Source: Bacteroidota bacterium
Lineage (GTDB): Bacteria; Bacteroidota; Bacteroidia; Bacteroidales; F082
Length of the DNA: 60,444 nucleotides
Direction: 5' to 3'
NCBI GenBank assembly: GCA_016845105.1
Contig: JAERTF010000139.1
Location: 1 to 60,444, forward strand
The notes beneath the pieces were generated by a model, which did no database searches, had not been told where the DNA came from, and was given only the letters and a program-made list of their open reading frames with translations. Shown here one piece after another: positions 17,842 through 25,922 of this stretch. How positions within the stretch are numbered: position 1 is the stretch's first letter; the number at the start of each line of letters is the position of its first letter. Both the position numbers and the translations under genes were made by a program.

Positions 17842-18936
17842 CTAAACATTAAATCTGATATGCATAACATCACCATCTTCAACTATATAATTCTTTCCTT
17901 CAACGTGAAATTTGCCAGCATCTTTTACAGCTGGTTCTGAGCCATACTTAATATAGTCATCATACTTAATTACTTCTGCCCTAATAAATCCACGCTCCAA
18001 ATCACTATGTATAACCCCTGAGGCCTCCGGAGCTTTCATTCCTTTTTTTATGGTCCATGCTCTAATTTCTTTGGGCCCTGCAGTAAAGAAAGATTGTAGG
18101 TTTAATGCATCATAAGCAGCACGAATTAGTCTGTTAACACCAGGTTCCTTGAGTCCTGCATCTGATAAATATTCGGATCTGTCATTTTCATCTTCAAGTT
18201 CAGATATTTCAGCTTCGAGTTCACCCGCGATAATAATAACTTTCTCATTTTCTCCAAGATGATCAACTACTGATTTAACATAAGCGTTACCATCAATTGC
18301 AGATGCGTCATCAACATTACATACATACATTACAGTTTTATTAGTTAACAACTGCATATCTTGTATATATGTTTCATCTCCATCAGCTATGGGAGTTGAG
18401 CGTGCATTACCAAAATTTTCAAGATGATTCTTATACTTTGTTAAGGCTTCAATTCCTCTTTTTGCATTCTTATCACCTGATTTAGTAAGTTTCTCAAGTC
18501 TTAATATTTTTCTTTCAACAAGATCAAGGTCACGAACCTGAAGCTCAAAATCTACAATTTCCAAATCGCGAATCGGATCAACAGAGCCTTCAATATGAGC
18601 CAGGTTTTCGTCATCAAAACACCTTAGCACATGTATTAGAGCATCCGTTTGTTGCAAATCAGCCAAAAACTTATTTCCAACACCTTCACCCTCACTGGCA
18701 CCTTTAGCTAACCCCGGAACATCTACTATCTCAACTGAAGCAGGAACTACTTTTTCAGAGTGAACCAATTCATCTAGTCTAAATAATCTGGGGTCAGGAA
18801 CATCAACAATTCCTATATTTGATTTGGTTGCACTGAAAGCATAGTTAGAACTTTGAGCCTTTGTATTCGACATACAATTAAAAATTGTTGTCTTACCAGT
18901 ATTGGTTAAGCCAATTATTCCGCAATTTAAAGCCAT
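17842..18936 (-). CDS. ychF: YchF/OLA1-family translation-associated ATPase
   Basis: 364 aa, typical length. The G1 loop GLTNTGKTT (about 9-17), the G3 region DVPGLAKGASEGEGVGNKFL and the place of the usual G4 NKxD motif occupied by NVDD point to the ATP-preferring YchF subgroup of Obg-type P-loop proteins. A coiled-coil insertion (about 130-170) and a C-terminal TGS domain complete it. YchF binds ribosomes and is linked to stress responses and leaderless-mRNA selection in E. coli. Divergent from rpsA. Confidence 0.95.
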   Translation of the reverse strand: MALNCGIIGLTNTGKTTIFNCMSNTKAQSSNYAFSATKSNIGIVDVPDPRLFRLDELVHSEKVVPASVEIVDVPGLAKGASEGEGVGNKFLADLQQTDALIHVLRCFDDENLAHIEGSVDPIRDLEIVDFELQVRDLDLVERKILRLEKLTKSGDKNAKRGIEALTKYKNHLENFGNARSTPIADGDETYIQDMQLLTNKTVMYVCNVDDASAIDGNAYVKSVVDHLGENEKVIIIAGELEAEISELEDENDRSEYLSDAGLKEPGVNRLIRAAYDALNLQSFFTAGPKEIRAWTIKKGMKAPEASGVIHSDLERGFIRAEVIKYDDYIKYGSEPAVKDAGKFHVEGKNYIVEDGDVMHIRFNV

Positions 18937-19002
18937 TGGTGTAATTTTTAACGTTTTGTTTATCTGCTATTTACCAACAAATACCCATTGGTTTCCAGGC
19001 GA

Positions 19003-19010
19003 CAAATATA
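19003..19010 (-). promoter_or_regulatory. -7 box of the ychF promoter
   Basis: Minus-strand TATATTTG (TAnnTTTG), giving a leader of about 60 nt before the ychF ATG at 18936. No clear -33 box; it lies back-to-back with the rpsA promoter. Confidence 0.5.
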
Positions 19011-19048
19011 GCATAAATAATCCCGGTAAAAATATCTAATAATATATT

Positions 19049-19078
19049 TTTGTAATTCAATTAATATCAGTACTTTTG
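19049..19078 (+). promoter_or_regulatory. Bacteroidota-type promoter of rpsA
   Basis: TTTG at 19049-19052, an 18-bp spacer and TACTTTTG at 19071-19078: both elements present at near-consensus spacing. Transcription would begin near 19085 and leave a leader of about 125 nt. Confidence 0.65.
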
Positions 19079-19082
19079 CAGC

Positions 19083-19211
19083 CCGATTTTAAGGTGTTCG
19101 GAATTTTGGTAATCAATTATAAGCCAAATTCTTAAAATTAATAAACTTATGTATAATCGGTTTCTAATCACAAGTACCGAACCGTTGATTAAGAAACACA
19201 ATTAATTTTTA
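19083..19211 (+). promoter_or_regulatory. Structured-looking rpsA leader
   Basis: Three 6-nt pairs of complementary segments occur: CCGATT 19083-19088 with AATCGG 19155-19160, GTTCGG 19096-19101 with CCGAAC 19177-19182, and AATCAA 19110-19115 with TTGATT 19185-19190. The pairs cross, so not all can form as a simple hairpin; alternative or pseudoknotted structures are possible. S1 represses its own translation in E. coli; similar control here is an inference. Confidence 0.35.
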
Positions 19212-21227
19212 ATGTCAGAATTAGAAAACAAAGCTACTGAACCTACTGAAAAAGAAGAAGTAGCAGCACAACCTACCCAAGAAGAATCAACCCCTAAAGC
19301 AGAAGAGAAAAAAGAAGAAACAATTGAAGAAGTTGTAGTTGAAACTCCAGTTGTAGAAACTCCTCAAGCTGAAGCTGAAGTTGAAGCTGAAAAAGAGGTA
19401 GCATTCACAGAACAAGAGGAAGAAGTTGCAGCAGAAGCTAATATTCCTGCTGAATTTGACTGGGATGCTTTAACTAAGAAACAAGATATTTATTCATCAA
19501 CCGAAAGAACAAAACTTGAGGATATTTATTCAAGTTCTTTAAGTTCGATTGTTGAACATGAGGTTATTGACGGAACAATTGTAGGAATTAGCCCTCGTGA
19601 AGTTGTAATAAATATTGGATACAAATCCGATGGAATTATACCATTTAACGAATTCAGATATAATCCGGATATCAAAGTTGGTGACAAAGTTGATATTTAT
19701 GTTGAAAATCAGGAAGACACAAATGGTCAAATGATTCTTTCGCATAAAAAAGCACGTATCCTAAAATCATGGGATAGAATAAACGAGGCTCACGATAACG
19801 AAGAAGTAATTAATGGATATGTTAAATGTCGTACAAAAGGTGGTCTTATTGTGGATGTATTTGGTATAGAAGCATTTTTACCTGGTTCACAAATTGATGT
19901 TAAGCCCATTAGAGACTATGATATCTATGTTGATAAAACAATGGAATTTAAAGTTGTTAAGATCAACCATGAATATAAAAACGTTGTTGTTTCTCACAAA
20001 GCTCTTATCGAAGATGAGCTCGAGCAGCAAAGAGCTGAAATTATTGCCAAACTTGAAAAAGGACAGGTACTTGAAGGTATCGCCAAAAACATTACTACAT
20101 ACGGTGTATTTATTGACTTAGGTGGTGTTGATGGTTTAATTCATATCACCGACTTATCATGGGGTCGCATAAAGCATCCAGAAGAAGTTGTTGAACTTGA
20201 TCAGAAACTTAAAGTTGTTATCCTTGACTTTGACGAAAATAAAAAACGTATCGCTCTTGGTCTAAAACAATTAACTCCTCATCCATGGGATTCATTAAGT
20301 GCTGATTTAAAAATTGGTGATAAAGTTAATGGTAAAGTTGTGGTTCTTGCCGATTATGGTGCATTTATTGAAATTGCACCTGGTGTTGAAGGACTAACAC
20401 ACGTTAGCGAAATGTCATGGTCACAGCATTTACGTACTGCTCAGGATTTCCTTTCTGTAGGTGATGATGTTGAAGCTGTTATACTTACACTTGACCGTGA
20501 AGAAAGAAGAATGTCGCTTGGTATGAAACAATTAGCTCCTGATCCATGGAGTGCCATTCGTGAAAAATATCAGGTTAATTCAAAACACAAAGCAACTGTT
20601 AGAAACTTTACAAACTTTGGAATTTTTGTTGAAATCGAAGAAGGTGTTGATGGATTAATTCACATTAGCGATTTAAGCTGGTCGAAAAAAATCAAGCATC
20701 CTGCCGAATTTACTAAAATAGGTGAAGAGATTGAAGTTGTGGTTCTTGATATTGATGAAGAAAATCGTCGCTTAAGTCTTGGACACAAACAACTAGAGGA
20801 AAATCCATGGGATGTATTCGAAACAGTATTTACACTTGATTCAGTTCATCAGGGAACAGTAATTAACTTACACGAAAAAGGTGCATTAGTATCACTTCCA
20901 TACGGAGTTGAAGGTTTTGCCCCAATGCGTCACCTGAAGAAAGAAGATGGTTCAAACATTAAGGCTGAAGAAACTGCAGACTTTAAAGTAATTGAGTTTT
21001 CAAAAGAAAACAAGAAAATCATTCTTTCACACACACGTTTATTTGAAGAAGATCAAAGAGTAACTAAAGCTAAACAAGCTGAAAAAGCTACTTCCGATAA
21101 TCAAAAATCAAAACGTGCATTGAAGAAAGTTAACGAAAAAGTTGAAAAAACAACTTTCGGTGACCTTGATGTTCTAGCTAATCTAAAAAGTGAAATTGAA
21201 AAAGAAGAAAAAGCTGGAAAAAAATAA
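19212..21227 (+). CDS. rpsA: 30S ribosomal protein S1
   Basis: RNA-binding ribosomal protein needed for initiation on many mRNAs; 671 aa. An acidic, Glu/Ala/Pro/Val-rich extension of about 90 residues precedes six S1 domains: about 117-180, 200-265, 285-350, 370-440, 455-525 and 540-610. The third to fifth show the classic Y/FG.F..I..GV.GL.H.S..SW pattern; the first, second and sixth are more diverged, as usual in S1. A Lys-rich tail follows. The long acidic extension is, from general knowledge, common in Bacteroidota S1. Followed by a strong terminator. Confidence 0.97.
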   Translation: MSELENKATEPTEKEEVAAQPTQEESTPKAEEKKEETIEEVVVETPVVETPQAEAEVEAEKEVAFTEQEEEVAAEANIPAEFDWDALTKKQDIYSSTERTKLEDIYSSSLSSIVEHEVIDGTIVGISPREVVINIGYKSDGIIPFNEFRYNPDIKVGDKVDIYVENQEDTNGQMILSHKKARILKSWDRINEAHDNEEVINGYVKCRTKGGLIVDVFGIEAFLPGSQIDVKPIRDYDIYVDKTMEFKVVKINHEYKNVVVSHKALIEDELEQQRAEIIAKLEKGQVLEGIAKNITTYGVFIDLGGVDGLIHITDLSWGRIKHPEEVVELDQKLKVVILDFDENKKRIALGLKQLTPHPWDSLSADLKIGDKVNGKVVVLADYGAFIEIAPGVEGLTHVSEMSWSQHLRTAQDFLSVGDDVEAVILTLDREERRMSLGMKQLAPDPWSAIREKYQVNSKHKATVRNFTNFGIFVEIEEGVDGLIHISDLSWSKKIKHPAEFTKIGEEIEVVVLDIDEENRRLSLGHKQLEENPWDVFETVFTLDSVHQGTVINLHEKGALVSLPYGVEGFAPMRHLKKEDGSNIKAEETADFKVIEFSKENKKIILSHTRLFEEDQRVTKAKQAEKATSDNQKSKRALKKVNEKVEKTTFGDLDVLANLKSEIEKEEKAGKK

Positions 21228-21250
21228 ATAAGCAAACTTATTTGTTCCTA

Positions 21251-21285
21251 AAAATCCCTTCGATATTTATCGGAGGGATTTTTTT
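21251..21285 (+). terminator. Strong intrinsic terminator after rpsA
   Basis: A 14-bp stem (arms from 21251-21264 and 21269-21282, core AATCCCTTCGAT/ATCGGAGGGATT with one G-U) with a 4-nt loop, ending in seven T residues. The T-tract also supplies the -33 TTTG of the next promoter. Confidence 0.92.
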
Positions 21286-21313
21286 GTGCATAACACCATG
21301 TTTTCTATCTTTG
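21283..21313 (+). promoter_or_regulatory. rnz promoter overlapping the rpsA terminator
   Basis: TTTG at 21283-21286, a 19-bp spacer and TATCTTTG at 21306-21313, an exact match at optimal spacing. Only 5 nt separate the -7 box from the preferred ATG at 21319, so the mRNA would be leaderless or nearly so. Confidence 0.65.
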
Positions 21314-21318
21314 AAATC

Positions 21319-22248
21319 ATGAAAACAAACTTAAATTTTTCAGTAACTATTTTGGGAAATTCTGCTGCTATTCCAACAAAACAAAGTCACTTATCAAGTC
21401 AACTTGTTAAAAATAATAATGATTACTTTTTAGTGGATTGTGGCGAAGGAACTCAAATGCAATTAATAAGATATAAAACTAAATACCATAAAATTGATAA
21501 TATTTTTATTAGCCATTTACATGGTGATCATTTTTTTGGACTTATTGGTTTGATATCAACCTTTCACTTACAGGGGCGTGAAAAACCACTATCCATATTT
21601 GGCCCAAAAGAGCTTCAGGAAATCATTGAGTTCCAGCTGAAGATTGTCCAAACAGATCTTAAATACAAACTAATTTTCCATCACATACAACCTAATAAAT
21701 ATGATCAGATTTTCGAAAACAAGAGTATGATAGTATATTCATTTCCACTGGTACATAGGATTCCAACATGGGGGTTTAGATTTGAACAGAAGCCTCAAAA
21801 ACTAAATATAAAAAAGGATTTCGTAAATTCCTTTAAACCATCTATTGATGAAATTCTATGCATTAAAAACGGTCAGGATTATATTACCGATGATGGTTCA
21901 GTTATACCAAATAATGAAATAACAATTAAACCACCAAAGCCATTATCTTATGCCTATTGTTCCGACACAAGGTATGATGAGTCGATACTTGATTATATAT
22001 CTGGAGTCTCACTACTGTTCCACGAGGCAACTTTCGATAATACGATGCAGGATCTAGCTATAAGTAAATATCACTCAACGGCTAAAGATGCAGCTACAAT
22101 AGCAACAAAAGGTAAAGTTTCGAAATTAATACTTGGCCATTTTTCAGCCAGACATAAAGAAAGATCGCAATTACTTGAAGAAGCAACTGAGGTTTTTAGA
22201 AATACCATATTAAGTGTCGAAGGTATGGAGTATACAATACAACCCTAA
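21319..22248 (+). CDS. rnz: Ribonuclease Z (tRNA 3'-processing endonuclease)
   Basis: Zn-dependent metallo-beta-lactamase-fold nuclease that removes 3' trailers from tRNA precursors; 309 aa, normal for the short RNase Z form. Motifs: FLVDCGEGTQMQL near the N-terminus, the HxHxDH motif H66-L-H-G-D-H71, a C-terminal YCSDTRYDE, LLFHEATF and KLILGHFSARH, supplying the remaining metal ligands. An in-frame ATG at 21286 lies upstream of the -7 box, so translation from 21319 is preferred; that also starts the protein directly before the first beta strand. Confidence 0.94.
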   Translation: MKTNLNFSVTILGNSAAIPTKQSHLSSQLVKNNNDYFLVDCGEGTQMQLIRYKTKYHKIDNIFISHLHGDHFFGLIGLISTFHLQGREKPLSIFGPKELQEIIEFQLKIVQTDLKYKLIFHHIQPNKYDQIFENKSMIVYSFPLVHRIPTWGFRFEQKPQKLNIKKDFVNSFKPSIDEILCIKNGQDYITDDGSVIPNNEITIKPPKPLSYAYCSDTRYDESILDYISGVSLLFHEATFDNTMQDLAISKYHSTAKDAATIATKGKVSKLILGHFSARHKERSQLLEEATEVFRNTILSVEGMEYTIQP

Positions 22249-22284
22249 ATATTTCCCAGAAAAGGTAGGTTTTCGAGCCCCATA

Positions 22285-22350
22285 AAGAAAAACCCACCCA
22301 GACCAGGCGGTCTATTGGGTGGGCCCAATTATGAAAAACAAACAAAACAA
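22285..22350 (-). ncRNA. Candidate stand-alone small RNA (about 65 nt)
   Basis: On the minus strand a full promoter (22386-22357) is followed about 7 nt later by a U-rich leader (22350-22325), then a GC-rich hairpin (22323-22293) and a T-tract. No open reading frame of note fits. Transcription ends about 40 nt before it would overlap the rnz 3' end. Seen: promoter, hairpin and T-tract in correct order. Inferred: that a discrete RNA is made. It could instead be a chance promoter in front of the adhesin-operon terminator. Confidence 0.45.
22287..22323 (-). terminator. Intrinsic terminator for the adhesin/OmpA/PorP operon and the candidate small RNA
   Basis: Read on the minus strand: CCCACCCA (22323-22316), a 3-nt bulge, the inner stem GACC/GGTC, then TGGGTGGG (22300-22293) and TTTTTCTTT. 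The outer 8-bp stem is perfect. On the plus strand no T-tract follows, so it acts on leftward transcripts, including the operon ending at 22513. Confidence 0.78.
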
Positions 22351-22356
22351 GCAATG

Positions 22357-22386
22357 CAAATATAATAATATATTTGTTTTTGTCAA
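22357..22386 (-). promoter_or_regulatory. Promoter of the candidate small RNA
   Basis: Minus-strand TTGACA begins at 22386 and TATATTTG spans 22364-22357, with exactly 19 bp between TTG and TATATTTG. It is among the best promoter matches in the window, yet no gene follows it in that direction. Confidence 0.6.
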
Positions 22387-22512
22387 TATGATATTATGTT
22401 TTTTTTCAAGGAAAATGTCCAAGATCAAGTAGATGCGGTTTATAATAGCAATAACAGTGGATAAGTTTGCAGAAAAATATGGATTCAGAAAGCTAAATAC
22501 TGAGGTATACTA

Positions 22513-23421
22513 TTAATCAATAAAACGAGGCGAATTAAATGATTCACTTTTTTTCTTAAACCTAGCAATTAAAACAATCTCATGCACTCCTGAATTGTAC
22601 GTGGTAAAACTTCCAGCTCCCATGTCATAGGAGTAACTAAATTGAAATATAGAATTTATTTTTACACCGGCTCTAATAATCATTGATGTTCCTGTGCGGT
22701 AACATATTCCAGCATTGAACAAGTCTGCATATAAAAAATCCATTGAAACCCCAAGTGATGTTATGGTTCCGCTATTAAAAAACCCAATTCCGGGAGCTAT
22801 TGAGATTTCCTTGATGGGACTAAAAGTATAATTTGCATAAACATGATTTTGCATTGGTATTTTAAACAATGTGGCTTTACTATTTAAAATAGTAATATGG
22901 TTTGATGCCATTCCAATGATTAGTTTTTGATAACTATATTCAATACCAAAATCAAAATCTGGATGAATTTCATTTTCAATTGAGGTAGGAATGTTTTGTT
23001 CATTCTCCTCAAATCTTAATTTAGCAATATCAAATTTTCGGAAATACAATCCTGCTCCCAAACCCAAAGATAGGGTGTGTCCACCTTTTACATATATGTG
23101 ATAATTATATCCCAGCTTTATATTTTGTGTTAATGTTGCTCCTACCGACTGATTAATAATGTTTAAGGATATTCCCATATTGCGCTTATCGAAAAAATTC
23201 GAAACATGAGCCCATTGCATACTGGGAGCATCCTCAAACCCAATCCATTGCTGATGAATTCCCAGATATGCATTTATCGATTCATTGTTTTCAATAGCAG
23301 CAGGATTTCGTGCAATTGCATTAACATTTAAATTATTAAATAATAAGTCGGATTGTGAAATTGAAATCAGGCTATAAAAAAACAGGCTTACTAAAAGGAT
23401 ATATTTAACTAATTTAATCAC
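22513..23421 (-). CDS. PorP/SprF-family type IX secretion membrane protein
   Basis: 302 aa with a signal peptide (ending SISQ). The rest is a beta-barrel-like outer-membrane protein with the family opening FNNLNVNAIARNPAAIE...INAYLGIHQQWIGFEDAP and the repeated GISLNI..., GLGAGLYFRKFD and FDFGIEYSY strands, ending in an aromatic-rich strand. SprF in Flavobacterium johnsoniae is needed to export the adhesin SprB, which carries a type B sorting domain; PorP-family proteins generally pair with such cargo. Its start codon overlaps the stop of the OmpA-family gene (ATGA), so it is the third gene of a translationally coupled operon and probably the dedicated partner of the giant adhesin. Confidence 0.88.
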   Translation of the reverse strand: MIKLVKYILLVSLFFYSLISISQSDLLFNNLNVNAIARNPAAIENNESINAYLGIHQQWIGFEDAPSMQWAHVSNFFDKRNMGISLNIINQSVGATLTQNIKLGYNYHIYVKGGHTLSLGLGAGLYFRKFDIAKLRFEENEQNIPTSIENEIHPDFDFGIEYSYQKLIIGMASNHITILNSKATLFKIPMQNHVYANYTFSPIKEISIAPGIGFFNSGTITSLGVSMDFLYADLFNAGICYRTGTSMIIRAGVKINSIFQFSYSYDMGAGSFTTYNSGVHEIVLIARFKKKSESFNSPRFID

Positions 23422-25922
23422 TTTTCGCCCCCTTCCATTTTTTTTGCTTGGGATATTGGGATTTTGCTTCCCTTATAATAACTTATTACAAAACAGTCAG
23501 AATATCCTAGTGTTCGTAGTTTATCCTTTAACTGATTTGCACCTTTAAACGTTACTTCATCACCAACCTCATACTTCCACAATGTTCCAGCATCTACTTG
23601 ATAAATATTAACTTTATCAAGCTTACTTTTAACAATATCAAAATCTTCACTAACATCCCTTTTAATGCCTGTAGACAGCAGTTGTATGCGATATACCAAT
23701 CCATCAACTTTATTAATCTCTGAGGCATTTTTATTACCTCTGCTATCATCTATTACATTAAATGTTGTACGGCGGTTTGCCTGATGCTCATCTTCATTTC
23801 TAGCATTGTTTATTAGCAAAATACTCTCACCATATCCTTTGGCAATTAACCTACCTCTATCAACACCCTTTGAAACCAAATAATTTACCACTGAATTAGC
23901 CCTGTCTGCACTTAGTCTAAGGTTATATTCGGCCTTCCCTCGTGAATCGGAATGAGCATTAATTTGGATGGCAATATCAGGTGTTTCCACAAGCATTGAA
24001 GCAAGTTTATCTAACTCAATTTTCGATGTTTCACGAAGAGTTGCTTTATTAAGATCATAATAAATATTACTAAGAGCTATTTCATTATTTGTTTGAATTT
24101 GAAGCAATTGAAAATCCATATCATAACCATTTTCCTTCGAAAACACCATCGGACTTTTAACCTTTGGTAGTGTACAAACTCTTGATTCAGAAAAGAAGCC
24201 CTCCTCGCCAGTTTTCAATGTGTAAATAGTATTGGGTTTTAATCCCTCAAACAAATAGCTTCCATCATTATTTGTTTTTACATATGTAGAAAATCCACCC
24301 TTGCCAGTAAGTGATACAACAACTCTGGAAATTGGATTATTGGTTTCTCGATTAGTTACAATCCCTTTAATTCCGCACGGATATGATTTCTTGGAAAGAT
24401 GAAAATCAACCTTCAGCTGTGGAGGAGCTCTAAAAATCAATTCATTACTTGAAGTCTCAATTATTTTTTCATAATTAAAATATCCATCCTTAACAACTGT
24501 TAATCTATATTTTTGATAAGCATCAAGAAGCATCTTATAACTACCATCACTTGCGGTGAATACAGTATCCACAAAATCGAATTCATTTGTTGAAATAATC
24601 ATTGCTTCAGGTATTGGTGTAATATCTGCTTCATGTGCAACCATTCCCTGCATACTTAATTTAATTGGAAAGCCTGTAAACTGATAAATATCATCACTTG
24701 TACTGAGGTCTCGATTTGAACTAAAATATCCGCCCTTACTATTTTTGCTTATTACTAAACAGAAGTCATCTGCAGCACTATTAATAGGTACACCAACATT
24801 TGTTGGTTTATCAAATTCTAAACCTTTTTTTATGCTAAAAAACAAATCTAACCCACCTAATGAGTTTATTGCATCGGAAGAAAAGAATAATAAAGTATCG
24901 CCATAAACAGATGGGAATACTTCATTTTTACTTGTGTTTACATTTTCTCCAAGGTTTATGGGGACACCCCAAAAACCATCTGTTTTTCTCCTTACTTTCC
25001 ATAAGTCTTTATTTCCATAACCACCTGGCAAATTAGACGTAAAATATAATGTATTTCCATCTTCGCTAATGTAAGGATGACCATAGTTATAATTTGTATT
25101 CATAAAGGAGAGTTTCTCAGGCTTTGACCATTTTTCATCCTTTTTAATATAGGTTGAGCTATAAATTAAACAACCATTAGGTTTTTCAAAACAAGTTGTC
25201 CAATAAGCAATGTTATTAACACTATCAAAGGTAAATGTACCTTCGTTATTACCAGTTAGTATTCTTTTTGAAAGTGTTTTTGGGTTAGACCAACCAAGCT
25301 TTCCGTTGTTAAAATTAGTGTAATACAAATCCGAGAAACCATGTCCGGTCCTACCGTCAGTTCTTTGATTAGCCTTTTCCTTTCTTGTTGATGAAAACAC
25401 AATTCCACCATTCCAATTACCAACTGAATAATCACTGTAACTACTATTTATACCAGGCACTTTAGATACAATTCCTAATGAATCCCATGATTGTTTATCA
25501 AGTATCATATCAATAGCTTCTATCCTACTCTGAATTTGTTTATTCAGAGGATTTTGAGCTTGAGCTTTTTGTAGTACATTCTTTGCATCAATATATTTTC
25601 CTCCGGCTGCAAGAACTTGAGCATAATAAAGATAAGCTTGAGCATCATTTGTATGATCACCAATTGCATCTTCAAACCAATCTGCTGAATTTTCGTAGTC
25701 ATTCATTTGATAGTACGAAAGCCCAATTTGATATGCAATATGCTGTTGTTTTGTAAAATCATCTGTTTTCCTTAATGCCTTTTTATAAAGACTAATCGCA
25801 CCAAGATAATCTCTACTATCAAAAACAGCGTCAGCACTAACTAATAACTTATCCTGAGCAACTGCCGAAAAAGCAATACTTAATATAATAATGCATATGG
25901 ATATTAATCTATACATGATCAT
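23418..25922 (-). CDS. OmpA-family protein with TPR, PD40-like and carboxypeptidase-regulatory-like domains
   Basis: 834 aa, exported (signal peptide to AVAQ). Parts: TPR-type helical repeats (about 25-140); WD40/PD40-like propeller motifs (about 160-415, with repeated HPYISEDGNTLYFTS- and SSDAINSLGGLDLFFS-like strands); two carboxypeptidase-regulatory-like Ig domains (about 424-500 and 515-600); an OmpA peptidoglycan-binding domain (about 615-720, with INAHSDSRG, LSADRANSVVNYL and QANRRTTF); and a final SPOR-like segment (about 735-825). The TPR-PD40-CarbReg-OmpA layout matches PorE-type proteins that link the T9SS to peptidoglycan. Start chosen at the ATG in the ATGA overlap with the adhesin stop; a second ATG lies two codons later. 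Between the adhesin and the PorP gene, so probably part of the same surface system. Confidence 0.87.
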   Translation of the reverse strand: MIMYRLISICIIILSIAFSAVAQDKLLVSADAVFDSRDYLGAISLYKKALRKTDDFTKQQHIAYQIGLSYYQMNDYENSADWFEDAIGDHTNDAQAYLYYAQVLAAGGKYIDAKNVLQKAQAQNPLNKQIQSRIEAIDMILDKQSWDSLGIVSKVPGINSSYSDYSVGNWNGGIVFSSTRKEKANQRTDGRTGHGFSDLYYTNFNNGKLGWSNPKTLSKRILTGNNEGTFTFDSVNNIAYWTTCFEKPNGCLIYSSTYIKKDEKWSKPEKLSFMNTNYNYGHPYISEDGNTLYFTSNLPGGYGNKDLWKVRRKTDGFWGVPINLGENVNTSKNEVFPSVYGDTLLFFSSDAINSLGGLDLFFSIKKGLEFDKPTNVGVPINSAADDFCLVISKNSKGGYFSSNRDLSTSDDIYQFTGFPIKLSMQGMVAHEADITPIPEAMIISTNEFDFVDTVFTASDGSYKMLLDAYQKYRLTVVKDGYFNYEKIIETSSNELIFRAPPQLKVDFHLSKKSYPCGIKGIVTNRETNNPISRVVVSLTGKGGFSTYVKTNNDGSYLFEGLKPNTIYTLKTGEEGFFSESRVCTLPKVKSPMVFSKENGYDMDFQLLQIQTNNEIALSNIYYDLNKATLRETSKIELDKLASMLVETPDIAIQINAHSDSRGKAEYNLRLSADRANSVVNYLVSKGVDRGRLIAKGYGESILLINNARNEDEHQANRRTTFNVIDDSRGNKNASEINKVDGLVYRIQLLSTGIKRDVSEDFDIVKSKLDKVNIYQVDAGTLWKYEVGDEVTFKGANQLKDKLRTLGYSDCFVISYYKGSKIPISQAKKMEGGEK

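Noticed and set aside
22331-22432. Short plus-strand open frame starting ATGAAAAACAAACAAAAC
   Set aside because: About 33 low-complexity codons with no promoter on that strand; the same DNA has a better minus-strand promoter and hairpin.
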